A DNA stretch of 64,000 nucleotides, taken from positions 3,160,001-3,224,000 of the forward strand of contig JBBPUQ010000010.1 in assembly GCA_038501195.1 (NCBI GenBank), written 5' to 3'. Origin of the DNA: Nemania diffusa. Lineage: Eukaryota; Ascomycota; Sordariomycetes; Xylariales; Xylariaceae. The notes under the pieces are model-generated. The model did no database searches and was not told the DNA's origin. It worked only from the letters and a program-made list of their open reading frames with translations. The position numbers and the translations under genes were made by a program. Shown here in pieces: positions 34,167 to 46,409 of the stretch (position 1 is the first letter of the stretch; every line of letters starts with the position of its first letter).

Positions 34167-35117
34167 CTACACACGATAAAATGGCAGGATACCATAGTGG
34201 TCACCCCAGACCATAGTGATCATATGTGCACATCGTGCCTCTAAAGAGGTGTTATCTTCCGCCTCAGCCTTCATGAGCTCAAGTCGATCCTTCCACAAGG
34301 CGAAGCGCTCCTTAGAACATGCTGTAGCAAGGCCAATCCCAGCCTCTTGCGCGAGAGGACCAACTAACTGCTGCTCGTCTAATGCCCACGACGGGTCAGT
34401 ATATGTAGAGGTGGCGAGACAGAGTTGGAACAGATCTTCTTTTGCATAAGAGAGCCAAATCTCAACTAGGGCCAGTCGTTCGGCACAGGTGTTTGATATA
34501 GATGACGATGAAGTTGGTCGAGTTTCGAGCGCCTGCTTCATAATCTCCAAGCCACATTGGCTAAAAGAGTTATCGCACACGCCCGATGCTGCTAGCCGGG
34601 CGATGGCTGCTGTCAGATTGCAGCACTGAGCGAATGAACCTGAAGGTTCCATGAGCTTCTTCCACACACTCCGCACGTCCTGGACCAGGAAAGGTAGATC
34701 GACCCAGACGCGACCCTGAGAGGTATCGGCTGTCTGAGATTCGACATTTAGCGGCGCAACATCCTCCTCTGCGATGGGGATGGTCGTTTCTTGTTTCGGT
34801 ATCCTCTGCAAGACTCCACGCTGTCGCGCGCCTAGAATAATACGGAGCAAGCGATCTTGAGCAGGGTGATGGGCTTCAATGTTCTGTGCTGCTAGTGTGA
34901 ACATGTACCAGATGTCGCGGATTTCGGCTTCGAAGAGCTCAATCGGGGGACTAGAGGCAATATAGCGGCGGCTCAGAACGCACAAGCTACTCTCCATAGT
35001 CTGCCACAATGTGTTGTCGTTGCCACGGATGGCTTCAGGTTCAAGCATGTCCCTGCGGACGATTTCGATCAGCCGTTGGTGGCTTGCGAGGGCTTTTCTA
35101 AGGACTTCTTTGTCCAT
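34167..35117 (-). CDS. DUF3632 domain protein
   Basis: Intron-free frame of 316 residues. Segments WVDLPFLVQDVRSVWKK and ERLALVEIWLSYAKEDLFQLC fit the fungal DUF3632 family. No signal peptide, membrane segment or catalytic motif is visible. Family function is unknown, and members often occur in expanded, variable sets in plant-associated fungi. No neighbouring gene suggests an operon-like role. No lesion is seen. Confidence 0.7.
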   Translation of the reverse strand: MDKEVLRKALASHQRLIEIVRRDMLEPEAIRGNDNTLWQTMESSLCVLSRRYIASSPPIELFEAEIRDIWYMFTLAAQNIEAHHPAQDRLLRIILGARQRGVLQRIPKQETTIPIAEEDVAPLNVESQTADTSQGRVWVDLPFLVQDVRSVWKKLMEPSGSFAQCCNLTAAIARLAASGVCDNSFSQCGLEIMKQALETRPTSSSSISNTCAERLALVEIWLSYAKEDLFQLCLATSTYTDPSWALDEQQLVGPLAQEAGIGLATACSKERFALWKDRLELMKAEAEDNTSLEARCAHMITMVWGDHYGILPFYRV

Positions 35118-37163
35118 GACTTGTGATAGAACTTGCTCGTGGAATGAGACGAATGTTCCAAGGCCACTTGATCAAGAAGAGAAAATGAATCAGTGATTTT
35201 ATAACTATCTGAACCGTTGATACTAGTGCTGCAATAGGAAAAGTCTTTGAAGAAGTAGTCGTACTCGAGAGGCAGGAGACGTAAGAGAACTATCTACTTA
35301 TACCTATCAGACCTACTCAATTAAACATGACATATGTATAAATGTAAACGAAGCGATGTTCTGTTTTTAGTTCAAGGCTGCTAGGGCTGTTGGCTTACGT
35401 TGCCACCCCCTATTGCAACATGACCAGGCTCTATGCTGGAAACCCCAGCTCTACAGGTCATTTGATATTGAGCATGACCTGAAGTTCAAGGTACGATGCA
35501 ACATCATAGAGTTTGGGAGGGCTCTACGAGCGGCGAGGTTTGAGCCGTGGTGAAGTTGACGTTGTTGGCAGTTGAATTGTCCCCGGAACCAGGGTCTATG
35601 CACCAGGGTATATGCACCAGGGTGTACGCCAGGGTAGAGATGAGCTAATGACGAAAACGATTTAGAGCTGTTTGGAACCTACTATGTATGTAGGTAACCC
35701 TAGTCTACAGGGGTTAGTCCCCCCGGATTATCAACCCCTACCAGGGGTCAGATATATGACACTACATCTTTAGCTCAGTGGTGATGCGAACGAATTAGTG
35801 CCCTCAAACTACCTACTTACTTATTGGAGGAGTGGCACTCTCCCACAATCTGTGGCTCGTGCGCATATAAGGTGAGATATGCTGTTCCAATCACATCTCC
35901 GGATTTCTACGGGGTGGGTGCAAAGGCAAGGACTATTTCTAGGCTGCGATCGGAGGATCCCGAGAGTCTGTGCGTATATCCAGAGAATGAACATATTGAG
36001 GGGCTACTTATACCTATACCGGGATTTCTTCCTAACATTAACAGGGTCGATTTTTCGTGACAATTCTCTTTTACGGCTCAATCGCAACACAAGCAGCCCT
36101 TATTACTTAATATAATGTCCGATACCAGGCAACAAAATCCCTGACGGGGGTATTAGTCGATCTTTAAGGGTGTTGGTTGTAGTATAAATAATGATTAGCA
36201 CTGATATCAACTTTAACCCATATGCTTCAACTTAGTTATGATCCTAACCATGACCTCTAAAACCAAATCTCGTGACACCCTTAACTTCTACAGTTTCAGA
36301 ATGTAATACAACTGAGTACACCTAAGGCCTTGCCTAGTTTCCTAACGAGTTTGTAGATTCTATGCGCTAAAGCGGGTTACTATTCAATTTGACAGAATAC
36401 CTATGATAATTATGCTTTTACAAGGTCACATAACCCCTCCGACTTTTTCTGGTACACTTATAGACACTAAAATTTGACCCTTATGAAGCAATAATTTAAA
36501 GAACTAGGCACCTATGGGCATGTACATTGTGCCGCCCTTTATAGCACAGAAAAATATATCTCTATATCACAAAAAGTTTGAACTAGGAATTTCATTATTG
36601 CTCCAATTAAAGGCTGTAGCTCATGTGCTACTACTAGCCACCGATGTTCGGCCTCCAACTCTAGATGTTGCGTGATACCAGTATCGCAGAATACCTGGTA
36701 TCCCTTGGAGCGCCCACTGGCCACTTGGTAATGTGACCTGAAAATTGAATAAAACGGGGTTTTATATATTCAGATACATCTAATAAGATAATAATTATTG
36801 GTTTGGAGAAGAGCTTTATTACTATATCTTGTATATGCACGTCCAAGTCAGCTACCTAAGCCGTGTAGACATGCAAAGGGATAACGAAGTGATAATAGTA
36901 TGATGTGGAGGTTGGCTCGCATCCCTTTTATTTACTCTTCTAAAACCGTAGCACCGTGTATGCCAATCGAGAACGATTCGCTTCGGTGGGCGCAGAGCTG
37001 CGACGTTGATTGGATTGGTGTAACAGATTCTACCAGTACAAGGGATCATTTTTGGAGCTAGATACTACTGTTTACTGTACTCTTCATCTCACGCATTTCA
37101 GGAGTCAGTTGTCCAACTATTCTAGTAAAACATAAAAGGGACATCTTTATCGACACACTCATA
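35118..37163. other. Intergenic, nothing recognised
   Basis: Two kilobases without a supported gene. Open frames at 35824-36115 (+) overlap each other in different frames and show no family features. A short direct repeat (CACCAGGGTA/CACCAGGGTG) occurs near 35600. Confidence 0.5.
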
Positions 37164-38642
37164 ATGGAAAAGGTAGATTCTAAGGTGCCAGATCAGGAGT
37201 GTCCCATAAACACGTCCAAGACGGCGAACGGGAACCTGGCTGAAACCCGTCTAAAGACACGCAGAGGTACGTCTGATGGGAATGCTCTGAGGTGTATGAA
37301 GTAGAAAGGTGGATTAACCCTCCGGGAAAGAAAGTGCTAGGCATACTCAAGATCAAGAGTCACACTTGAACGAAGATCCCATTTTAGTTGCACCCTCTCA
37401 TGCGAAACGAAGTCTAGATTCCACTTCAGAGGTCTATCGATCGTCAACGAAGAGAGGACGATTGACTAGAGCCGGTGCTAGGACTGAAGACGAAGAGACA
37501 CAGGAAAACGCAAAGGTATAAATATGACTATGACATTATCTACTTATACGAGTTGTGGCCTAATTCAAGATTATATATAGACAACAATACAGGGATCACT
37601 TCTCGAAATCGAACCCACCTCGGCAGAGCCGCAGTCTCAGAAACCGCAGTGCAATAGTTCCAACAAACAGTTACAACCAAAGCGAGCACCATTAACGAGA
37701 AAGAATCTAGCTCGTTTCAATCGAATGGCGGGAACAAACGGATCTAAACAGGTCGGATCTACTAGCCCGTCTATTGAAACTAAGACCACCACAACAAAGA
37801 TTTCAACAACGTGGGATACTTTTGCTAGGAAGGCACATAAGAATGGTATCCTACATCCTATTAACTCGAAACCTCCCACGAATAGCGAGTTTCTACGCCA
37901 GCGGTTTGCCCAGCCGAGGGGGTCGCCTCCACCAACTCCGTCAGAGTTTCAGTGTTATGAAGAGTCAGTTGCGCAGGCTATGAACGAATTAACAATCCAG
38001 ATGGAACTTGTTTCACAGCTCCTGAAGAAGTACACTGGGTTTGTAAGGGCTATTGATCAGCAGTGTACGGCCTTTCCAAAGAACGTCGGCTTCAATAACG
38101 GCCTGCGTGCCCTTAAACCGGACTTCCTGGAAGGGCTAGGGATGCAACAGTTTGACCCATTTCCAGTTGACCAATATATTGAAGGTGCTATTTTTCAAGA
38201 TAAGGAATTCCCTATAACTCTTCCACATATAGCTGGGGAGCTCAAAGCCCGTGGCAAGGATCTAGACACTGCAAGGATCCAGGCATCGTATGACGGAGCG
38301 TCTCTTGTTTATGGAAGAAATCAGGCTCTTAAGTATTTAGGGCAAGATGAGTCCTCGAGTAATGCAGAGGTCACGACCTTCGTCACTAATGGTTCAGTCC
38401 TCAAAATTTACGCACACTATGCTGCCCCAGGAAGGGACGGCGCTATTGCATACAATCAATATCTCATCAAATCGGTAATTATGGACTCCTATGAAGGGTT
38501 TATAGACGGCCGAAAGCAACTTAGGAATGCACAAGAATATGCAAAGGAACAATCCTGCCTTTTAAGGGACCAGCTAAAGGAGCAATGGGATAAGAACAAT
38601 ATCAACGGCGAGCGAGCCGAGGACCTCACAAATCTCTGTTAA
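37164..38642 (+). CDS. DUF7924-like protein with possible PD-(D/E)XK nuclease core
   Basis: Three exons in phase: 37164-37266, 37352-37515 and 37593-38642, 438 residues. The N-terminal ~120 residues are basic and disordered (RSSTKRGRLTR, LQPKRAPLTRKNLARFNRM). The C-terminal half matches a fungal family I know as DUF7924: FPKNVGFNNGLRA, PDFLEGLGM, LPHIAGELKARGKDL, ASYDGASLVYGRNQAL. The spacing of the Asp in PDFLEG and the GELKA (ExK) motif, followed by a helix, looks like the core of PD-(D/E)XK nucleases. That is my reading, not an established function. No signal peptide. Such genes are often multi-copy in accessory parts of fungal genomes. Could also be non-catalytic. Confidence 0.7.
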
Positions 38643-40116
38643 CTCTACTAACCCCGATACCTCATGTTTCTAATGTAACGCGCAGAGATCAGGAGCAAAT
38701 ACTACAAGATTAAAGGTATTTCCTAGGATCACGAAGCGGAGTAGCATCAGGTTCCCTGAACAAAGGAGCACTAGGTAAAAGGCAAGACCACATGCATGAT
38801 GTCAAACAGGAAACATCAATTGAATCGAATTGGAGCTATTTAGCTTGCTAGGCATTAACGAAATGATTTTTATGTGAGCGTCCTGTATAGTTTACTTTAA
38901 TACAAAAGAAGCAGGAAGACCTGCCTACATACATGAACCCATCTCCCTGCCACAATGAGTTCGCTCTCCCCTATGTGTATTTATGTCAATCATTACTATT
39001 ATATAAGGAGTAGAGTCGTCCTCAACCTTGTAGGAAAACTCAAGAATCAATAAAATTAGGCCCTGATATCCTGCTGCTACCTAGCTTCTACCTAACTTCG
39101 TGAATCTACGTGAGTCGTGACCTATCTTCAATCTGGACCTAATCCTGACACTCCACCTTTCCCTCTTAAATCTGTCGCCCCATCTTAAAATCTGAGTTCG
39201 CGACTCTCGGTATATCAATCCTCATAACAATACTTTGCGCTTGTAGTTCGACCGGAACAGTGTTATGTACTATGACAACTGCCGCTCGTAAAGCTTGCGC
39301 CGCGCCGGACGCGGATCCTGAATTGGCAAGGAAAAAACTGGGGCTTTTATGCGAGAAGCTAATCTACCCTCCGTCATCTCTCCCACATCCCGAGCTCTAG
39401 CGTATCAGCCAAGATACAATCTAGGCCTAGTTCACGGTAGTGTATAGATGTTCTGTGTGACTGGCTAGGCACGTCAGAAAAATTAAAGTATGATCAGCAT
39501 GCTACACTAAACAACGAGTACCGAGATACCAAGTGCATATAAAGACATGCTGCATCATGGTGAGGTCATTTAATAGATGACAATACATAACGAAATTATG
39601 CAAGAATAGCTACTAAGATTCTTGCAAAGCTACTATAGTTACTAATAGAGGAATGTCCCTTCTTGGGAAACTCACTAGGTCACGAATATCAGTCGGTTGA
39701 ACTCTTTCGTAACAGGTATATAAAAGAAGCGGTGGATTCTATAGTTCATAGTTATGAACCTTTCCGGGTCGGCCCCTCTATGTATTCGGGCCAACCTCTC
39801 AGGGCTACGCTATTTGTCAAGTCAATGCTCTCCTTTACCGCCCCATCGTGGCCAATGAATGGCATTGCTATGTAATTTCCAAGAAACAACATGTCTGTGC
39901 GTTTTGAAGCCTTACGTGGCCGGGAGAACGTTTCGTTCTAATCATTCGATCGGAACACTTGCTTTCTATGGTGAGCAAACGGCTGCCGCAGGGTCCCTTC
40001 GGCACATAAATACTTGAGAGTACTCCGACAGTTGGCCTACTACTCTCCTGATGGAAATAACATCGACTCCTCGTTCTATCACCTAGGCAGTTGTTTCTTC
40101 CCATATTATCTTAGCA
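38643..40116. other. Intergenic, nothing recognised
   Basis: About 1.5 kb between the DUF7924-like gene and the dioxygenase-like gene. A 70-codon open frame at 39663-39875 has no supporting features. The last few hundred bases should contain the dioxygenase promoter. Confidence 0.5.
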
Positions 40117-41085
40117 ATGAAGTTTTCTATAGTGGCCATCGCTGGCCTCCTCTCTTCGGCTCTGGCACACCCCGAACTTCTCTCTCGCAGTGAGATACAA
40201 CGTCGCAGTGCCATATCCAAGCGATGTGAGGCTTCTGCAGCAAATTTCAACCGGAGGCGTATGGCGAAACGATGGGCAGGCGCCGGCAATACAACATACC
40301 AAATCCAGACCGAGGCTCCTTACTATAACACTATCCAGAACGATACATGCGTCTTGACTCCAACCGTTACAGGAGGTCCCTATATCTGGCCACGCTCTCA
40401 GACTCTGAGACAAGATATGAGCGAGAACCAACCTGGAGTTCCTCTTTGGATGGACATCGGCGTTCTCGACGTGAACACTTGCGAACCCCTTCCCAACGTT
40501 CTTGTGAACCTCTGGCACTGCAACGCTACGGGCAGTTACTCGAGTTTCACGGGCCTTTCGCCGAATACACCTTTTGAAGAGTTGCTCGAACAGCTTGGCG
40601 TCTCTATCGAAGATCTGATGAACGGTAACGTTACCCTAGCCACGGATAACACTACCTTTCTCCGCGGGCAGTGGCCAACAAACGCCGATGGGATAACGGA
40701 AATAAAAACTACTTTCCCAGGTTTTTATGTCGAACGCGCCATCCACATTCATGCTCAGGTATACACCGATTGGACTCTGCATGACAATGGAACTGTGTCT
40801 TCCGGCAATGTTGTGTCGACGGGACAGCTTTTCTTCGAGGAGGCTCTGTCGGAGCAGATTATGGCACTGGAACCCTATTCCTTACACACCCAAATTGAGC
40901 GGACGACCAACGACGTAGACGACATATTCGCCGCTTCATCAGATGGCTGGAACCCGGCTTTTAATATTGTTCCTGCTGATGGAATCAACGTTGCCAATGG
41001 TATGATTGGGTATATCACGCTTGGTGTCGATCCCACCTCTGATAGCTCGAGCGGCGGACAGATGGGCCCTCCTCCTTCGGGTTGA
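40117..41085 (+). CDS. Secreted intradiol ring-cleavage dioxygenase-like protein
   Basis: Intron-free, 322 residues. Signal peptide MKFSIVAIAGLLSSALAHP, then a pro-like region with KR pairs (ISKRCEA, MAKRWAG). The dioxygenase beta-sandwich follows: CVLTPTVTGGPY, WMDIGVLDVNTCEPLPNVLV, LWHCNATGSYS, FLRGQWPTNADG, FPGFYVERAIHIHAQVY. In intradiol dioxygenases the Fe(III) ligands are two Tyr and two His. The His pair is in HIHAQVY and a Tyr in GFYVERA-type context; the other Tyr is likely GGPYIW. Known members of the extracellular family cleave catechols or aromatics released from lignin. The C-terminus is short and Gly/Ser/Pro-rich. Substrate not determinable. Confidence 0.9.
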   Translation: MKFSIVAIAGLLSSALAHPELLSRSEIQRRSAISKRCEASAANFNRRRMAKRWAGAGNTTYQIQTEAPYYNTIQNDTCVLTPTVTGGPYIWPRSQTLRQDMSENQPGVPLWMDIGVLDVNTCEPLPNVLVNLWHCNATGSYSSFTGLSPNTPFEELLEQLGVSIEDLMNGNVTLATDNTTFLRGQWPTNADGITEIKTTFPGFYVERAIHIHAQVYTDWTLHDNGTVSSGNVVSTGQLFFEEALSEQIMALEPYSLHTQIERTTNDVDDIFAASSDGWNPAFNIVPADGINVANGMIGYITLGVDPTSDSSSGGQMGPPPSG

Positions 41086-43570
41086 TACTGCCTTTAAGCA
41101 TTTATTAGTGTATCTTCTTCAACCGTCGGTGTACAGGGGTTTTATTTCAAGATGTTAGATTTTGCTACTAAAGAACAAAATATGTTGAATATAAGGATAT
41201 ATAGGTGTGTTAGATATAAGGGATATGATCTTATTCGGTGTATCAGCTAAGCGGGTACCTTATGATAGACCCATGCCAATGATACAGGGCCCTGTATTCT
41301 GTACATTTTTATATAGACGCGGCCGACGGCGACAGAGCACTTAGACAAGAATATCACTAAAATCATCAACATAGTCAATTCAACAGCTATCGCTTATTTG
41401 TGACAAAAACGACAGCCTGTATCCCTTTGGGTGCCGACTCGGCACCAGTACTTAAAAGTAGAAAACCGGGACTATGTAGATAGCAGATATGCCAATCGGA
41501 TTATTATATAATGCTTGAATAAATTCTGATTGGTATATGCATAATCCCGGTTTTCCAGATACTAGCAGTGTAAGAAAGAAAAAAAAAAGGGACTTCTAGC
41601 TTTATCGATAAAGTCTTTCTTCATACATCCGACATAGCGTGGACTAGTTAGTCTACGACCTCTAATTCCAAGATATATTGCTTCCCGATAGGCCGGTTAC
41701 CAATTTATAGGACAGATCGCCAACGGCCCATGATAAAATTGCTATCATCTTCGCCAACTGTTTGTTTTCCGGTATACCTTTTTCAACCCTAGAAAGGTCG
41801 GGTGGCAAGCCACCTGCCCTGCCACAGGCTTGTGGCTGTGCCACAAGCTATAGCTAGACCACTTCTTCAGTAGGCTTCTAGACCTCCTTTCTAACCACCC
41901 ACCCTCCTTAGGGACCAGCTGAAAGCTGATCTACCTGAGTAAATCCCTTCTGTTTTGTTGAATTCAGGATTATGAGGTATAATAGCTGTGTGTATTGATT
42001 GAAGAACTAGTACTCTTGGAGGAGTGCTGTGGCTACTCTATAGTATATATGCTAGGCAGTGTGGGTCGTATACCAGCCACCGGCTATACCAGCCACCCGA
42101 TTTCAACATGTTTTGATGAAATGAAGCTCGGAATCTCTAGAAGCACTATTGTGACTCTTGTCAGGCCTCTAGAGTGCAGTGTGTGTGTGTGATTTACACG
42201 TTCCGTTTTACTATGGGGGAGCATATGGGTAACAGCATATAACACTTATATTTCGATAGTTTTGCTCGTTTCCGTTTTAGTTATTATACAATTCTCTCTG
42301 CCGTCTATCTTTATACTACTAGAAATGGCATATACTGCATTACATGCAGCGGACGTGGCCACGATCTATCCCCTGTGGCTGGTCACATGAAAATGAGGCC
42401 ATTAGCCTGGTAATTATCCCGAATCTTCACATTGAGCATCGTTATGTATCCCCTCCAGCAAGCTTCTCCCAATATGATATACTAAATGAAATTAAGTGGA
42501 ACCCATCACTTCCAGTTCGTACAACGCGCTATTAAATTTCGCGTCGTCGCCAATAGAATGTCTAGCTAAGGATCCAACTGGATATAGATAGCTTCTCCGT
42601 CATCCGCTCTATTCCTAGACGGCTGACAAGCGCGTGTAGGGCCACTTTTTAAGATAATTTAGGTTTCTCAAATGAGCGAGCGCTCAGGTACCGAAGTTAA
42701 GTTTATCAACAAGCTTTTTCTACCAGGTTTAGATTACCGCGCTACAAAAAAGCCCCCTATTAATTACCTATAGAGCTAATCTATAGACTCCTTAGTCAGC
42801 CTATGCAAGAAATATTTAAAAGTTGCCACAACTCTACGACGTGAAGTTGCGCCGAATCCATGATCAACACGAGTGGCCCTCCTATTTAGAATATAGCATG
42901 GACAATCTCTGCTTTAGGTGTTTTCTGAATGAATGAAGAACAATCGGGACATTCTCTTTCCGTGGTAATATCTATTGTTAAACCTTTTGAGGGGCCCAGG
43001 CGAGTACACCCTTTGCGATAATTCACATATAATCTGAAAGCTCGTAGAAAGGCAAGTCGTTGAAGGGAGCAGGTTTTCAAGGCTAACATAAGGATTACAG
43101 ACACGGTTTTAATATCGAGCTATTGAGCTATTTAAAATATATCTCACTTGTTCTCCTAAACTGCAATTCTCTTCATCGAACCACACACCTATCCCTCGTT
43201 ATGGCACACATCATCGTCGAGGTAACAGCAGGGTCAGATTGGAAGCTACATAGCCAGGACTTCTGTGAAAATCTTAATAGGGGTGCGGTTTGAATGAGTC
43301 AGCGTTGTATAATCATCGGTACATGTTGTACTGGGGGGATGGGATGTCATATAGAACAAACGTCTCACCCGGTCTACCCCAATTCATGATACCAGTTACC
43401 GAAGCACCTTGGAACCCCCTCTCCAACCCTCCATTAGATTGAACCCAAGGTAATGTTTGCATTTACATCGCTGGCCCACCCGCATTTTACAACATTCCAG
43501 TCTCAACCGTAGAGGCTCCCCTTCATAACTCCCATCTTCAGACACGCCTAGACTGATAATGGAATAAAAA
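41086..43570. other. Gene-free stretch with a MITE copy and a decayed repeat
   Basis: About 2.5 kb. It holds the truncated MITE at 41420-41556 and, at ~42113-42215, a fragment similar to 30528-30620. A small palindromic patch of GCCACAGG/CCTGTGGC-like words lies near 41800-41850. No gene is supported. Confidence 0.55.
41420..41556. mobile_element. TA-flanked MITE, right end missing (family shared with 8124)
   Basis: It starts TATCCCTTTGGGTGCC, identical to the complete copy at 8124, and keeps GGCACCAGTAC. The hairpin inside the left end is here a near-perfect palindrome, GGTGCCGA-C-TCGGCACC. Internal inverted arms GAAAACCGGGA and TCCCGGTTTTC bound the core. The right terminal repeat expected after 41556 is absent, so the copy is truncated. 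Confidence 0.75.
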
Positions 43571-44467
43571 ATGTATGCGACGCTCGTTTTCATCCACGGC
43601 GCCTGGCACTCAACCGAGAGTTGGAACCACGTCCGCACCGAACTGGGCAAGAAAGGTTGGGAGACCGAGGCCATCGCGCACCCCTCTCCTGGCGCCCCCT
43701 CAACCAACGTTGGGCTACAAGACGACGCGCAAGTCACCCGCCAGGTCCTACAGAGACTCTGCGACGAGGGCAAGAAGATCGTCCTGGTCGCCCACTCTTA
43801 CGGCGGCTGCCCGGGCGCCACCGCTAGCGAGGGTTTCTCTTACCGCCAGAGAGCCGCCGAGGGCAAGAAGGGCGGCATCGTCATGTTTGTCTACCTAGCC
43901 GCCTTCGTCATCCCTAAGAAGAAGAGTTTGACAGATGCTCTCGGTGGGGGGTTATTCCCGTTCATGATCCTAGACGAAGTACGTACGTTGTTCTTGCCAT
44001 TTGGAAGCCTGGCGTCGCGGTCCCGGGTGGCTGCTCATGTTGCCTCCTTAGCTATCTATAATATACTGACTTAGACTTGGGCACACGCTCGTGTGGAAAG
44101 CTGACTGTCTGAATTTTTGTTATAGGAGACGGACTGGGTGACTGTGGACTCTCCGGACAAGGTCTTCTACCACGATGTGGAGCCTGAGATGAAGTCAAAG
44201 TTCGTCCAGCTTCTCCGGCCCGAGCCGAAACGGGTCTTCTTCGACCCCGTGACCTACGAGCCGTGGACTGACATCCCTTGCGCGTACCTCTACTGCACAG
44301 AGGACCAGGCAATCCCGATTGGGCTGCAGCAGAAGATGGCTTCGCAAATACAGCCGGAGCCGCTAACGGCAGAATTCAAGGGTTCCCATTCGCCTTTCCT
44401 GTCCGATCCCGGCTGGGTTGTGGAGAAGGTAGAGTGGCTGGCAAAGGCAGGGTTGGAGAAAGTGTGA
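43571..44467 (+). CDS. Alpha/beta hydrolase (EstC/salicylate-esterase-like fold)
   Basis: Exon 1 43571-43978, 147-nt intron 43979-44125, exon 2 44126-44467; about 249 residues. Visible elements: the oxyanion region VFIHGAWH, nucleophile elbow AHSYGG, acid in YCTEDQAIP and His in KGSHSPFLSDP, a complete Ser-Asp-His triad. No signal peptide, so probably intracellular. The family includes small esterases, lactonases and hydroxynitrile-lyase-like enzymes that act on many substrates; the natural one cannot be told. No lesion visible. Confidence 0.88.
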
Positions 44468-45229
44468 CTTCGGCCTCTGAGAAATGTATGAAAGCGAGGA
44501 CGCTCTTAAACCTTTCCTATGAGTATGTCATAGACGCCCCTTAAGTGTGCCTTTATATTGCCATATTGGTAACTATAGGGGCCTTCTCAAGTCTCAAATT
44601 ATTGTTTACGTCACGGTAGTTCGCGCTGCTGATGGTCTTAGCTAGGTACCTGCATGACCAACTATCAGAAGCCAGGTAGTAGAGATGGAGTAGATATTCA
44701 TTCTGTTAGGATGCAGATGTCTAGTTTGAAAGAAAGCTTCTTTCAGCACTCTGCGTGAGAGTTGCCGCTGCCCTTAGCCTCTCCTTAGTGCATGTACGTT
44801 TTCTATCATATCAACACGGTCTTTGAATGCCTACGTACTACTTTTAACACCTAAATCATTACTGACAGAATACTACCACACAGTTCGACTATAGGCTCGG
44901 CTCGACAACGAACACGCTTCCCAGCTCACGTCTCTGAAAATTGATATGACACATTCTGTTTTGCTATATAAATTAAGTGAGGACTTAGAACTTGTGACGG
45001 AGGAAAAACGACGCCGTTAGTCCACCTTGGTGGCTAACGGTATATATTGTACGCGACAGAACTTTTCGGGATCCAAGGGCCCCTTTTCTGATTAAATCCA
45101 TGCGGGTTAATATATAAGAGTTAATTTGATCCCCATATTTGCAACAGCAGCTTAGCGCTTAAATGGAGTTTCCTAAGTTTTTGCTTTCATTCTCCTTGAA
45201 ATTCCCTCACAGTCTTTCAGCGTAGGAAA
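44468..45229. other. Convergent intergenic region with one strong hairpin
   Basis: Between the 3' ends of the hydrolase (+) and the epimerase-like gene (-). At 45015-45041 there is a 12-bp-stem hairpin (CCGTTAGTCCACC, TT loop, GGTGGCTAACGG, one bulged T). Nothing else was recognised. Confidence 0.5.
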
Positions 45230-46409
45230 TTAAATTCGAGTCACTGTACTGAAGTCATCCTGGAGACTTTGTTGGAAATCTGCCTCAGTCCTCGAGGATT
45301 TCCAACCCATCTCAATAGCCAATTCTGCCTTAGTAACGGAGCTGTTCATAGCGAAGTTGTTAGCAAACTCAACATTGAAATCTAAATTGATAAGGGAGAG
45401 CTTTGCCCCTTACTTTGACGCAAGCCCGACTTCCGCCAAATATACATCCCCGCCCGTATATTTTTCGGCCCCCTCAAAAAGTCCGATCGATTGCGTTTCC
45501 GCTGACTGTAGAAGTCGACTCCTAGTTCCGGCTACAGCCAAGCCTTCGGCTAGCTCCTTCCACGAGTGTCTGAGGGATTGAATAAAGAAGAATGGTTTGG
45601 GCCCGGTTGGTACATTTTCGTTCTTCAGGATTTTCCCAAGGAGCAACTCAAAGAATGTTGCTACATCGGCGACGTGAACATCGTCCCAAACTCCAGTACC
45701 TTGGCCGATATACTCTGCTTTTCCTGCTGCGATCGCGCCGTTAATAAGAATCGGAATCTGAACAGACTTCTGATTATACAACCCAGTCCCTCGACCATAG
45801 ATACGAGGTGCCTTGATCACGTATGTTTTCACGTCAGTTTCCTCACCCGCGTCAATCACCCTCAGGTCGGTCGTCCGTTGGGAATATGGCTTTATGCTCT
45901 CTAGCCATTTCATGTAGCTATAGATATCGTCCCGCTTGTCTGAGAATTCATGGGAGATCGTGCTAGGTAACTTAGAGATAGGAAAATCTCCTAGGCTTGA
46001 GGTACCACTCAGGTGCACGAAATGTCGTTTCGTACCATTCCCACTCTTCTGTGCGCCATCGTGGAGCCCATAGATCAATGCCTCAGCAGCGGTGGGTCGT
46101 GCTGAGTCGGCCGCGTGAACAATTATATCAAATTGGCTGGCCAGCTGTCGAATAGCTCCAATGTCTTCGAGGCCAGCTAAGAGAAAGGAAGTGATACCTT
46201 GCGAAGCGTATTCGTCTGCTTGTTCTTGTTTCCTTACGAGGACAGAGAATGAGGCGTTTTGAATCTCGATGACTGACGAAGCGAGGAGCTGAGAAAGAAT
46301 AGTCCCCCCACTTGGGCAATGTTAACGGTCTTGATCAGTCGTCACTTACGGGGCTAACTTACACATAGCCAGATGCACCAGTAATCAAGATTTTGGGGTT
46401 AGTAGTCAT
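45230..46409 (-). CDS. NAD(P)-binding epimerase/dehydratase-like protein
   Basis: Three exons: 46409-46363, 46310-45414 and 45341-45230; introns of 52 and 72 nt with GTAAG donors, about 350 residues. The N-terminal Rossmann motif ILITGASGYVGG is completed across the first intron. The middle has DIIVHAADS, a YSYMK (YxxxK) and APRIYGRGTG, as in extended SDR/NAD-dependent epimerases. The last exon reads SVTKAELAIEMGWK, the usual C-terminal helix. The second acceptor (AG at 45343-45342) was chosen because it joins GLAS-N-SVTK in frame and has a GCTAAC branch site upstream. Intracellular; substrate unknown. Confidence 0.85.

Noticed and set aside
35824..36115. Two overlapping open frames
   Set aside because: They overlap in different frames, with no motif, no splice context and no signal peptide.
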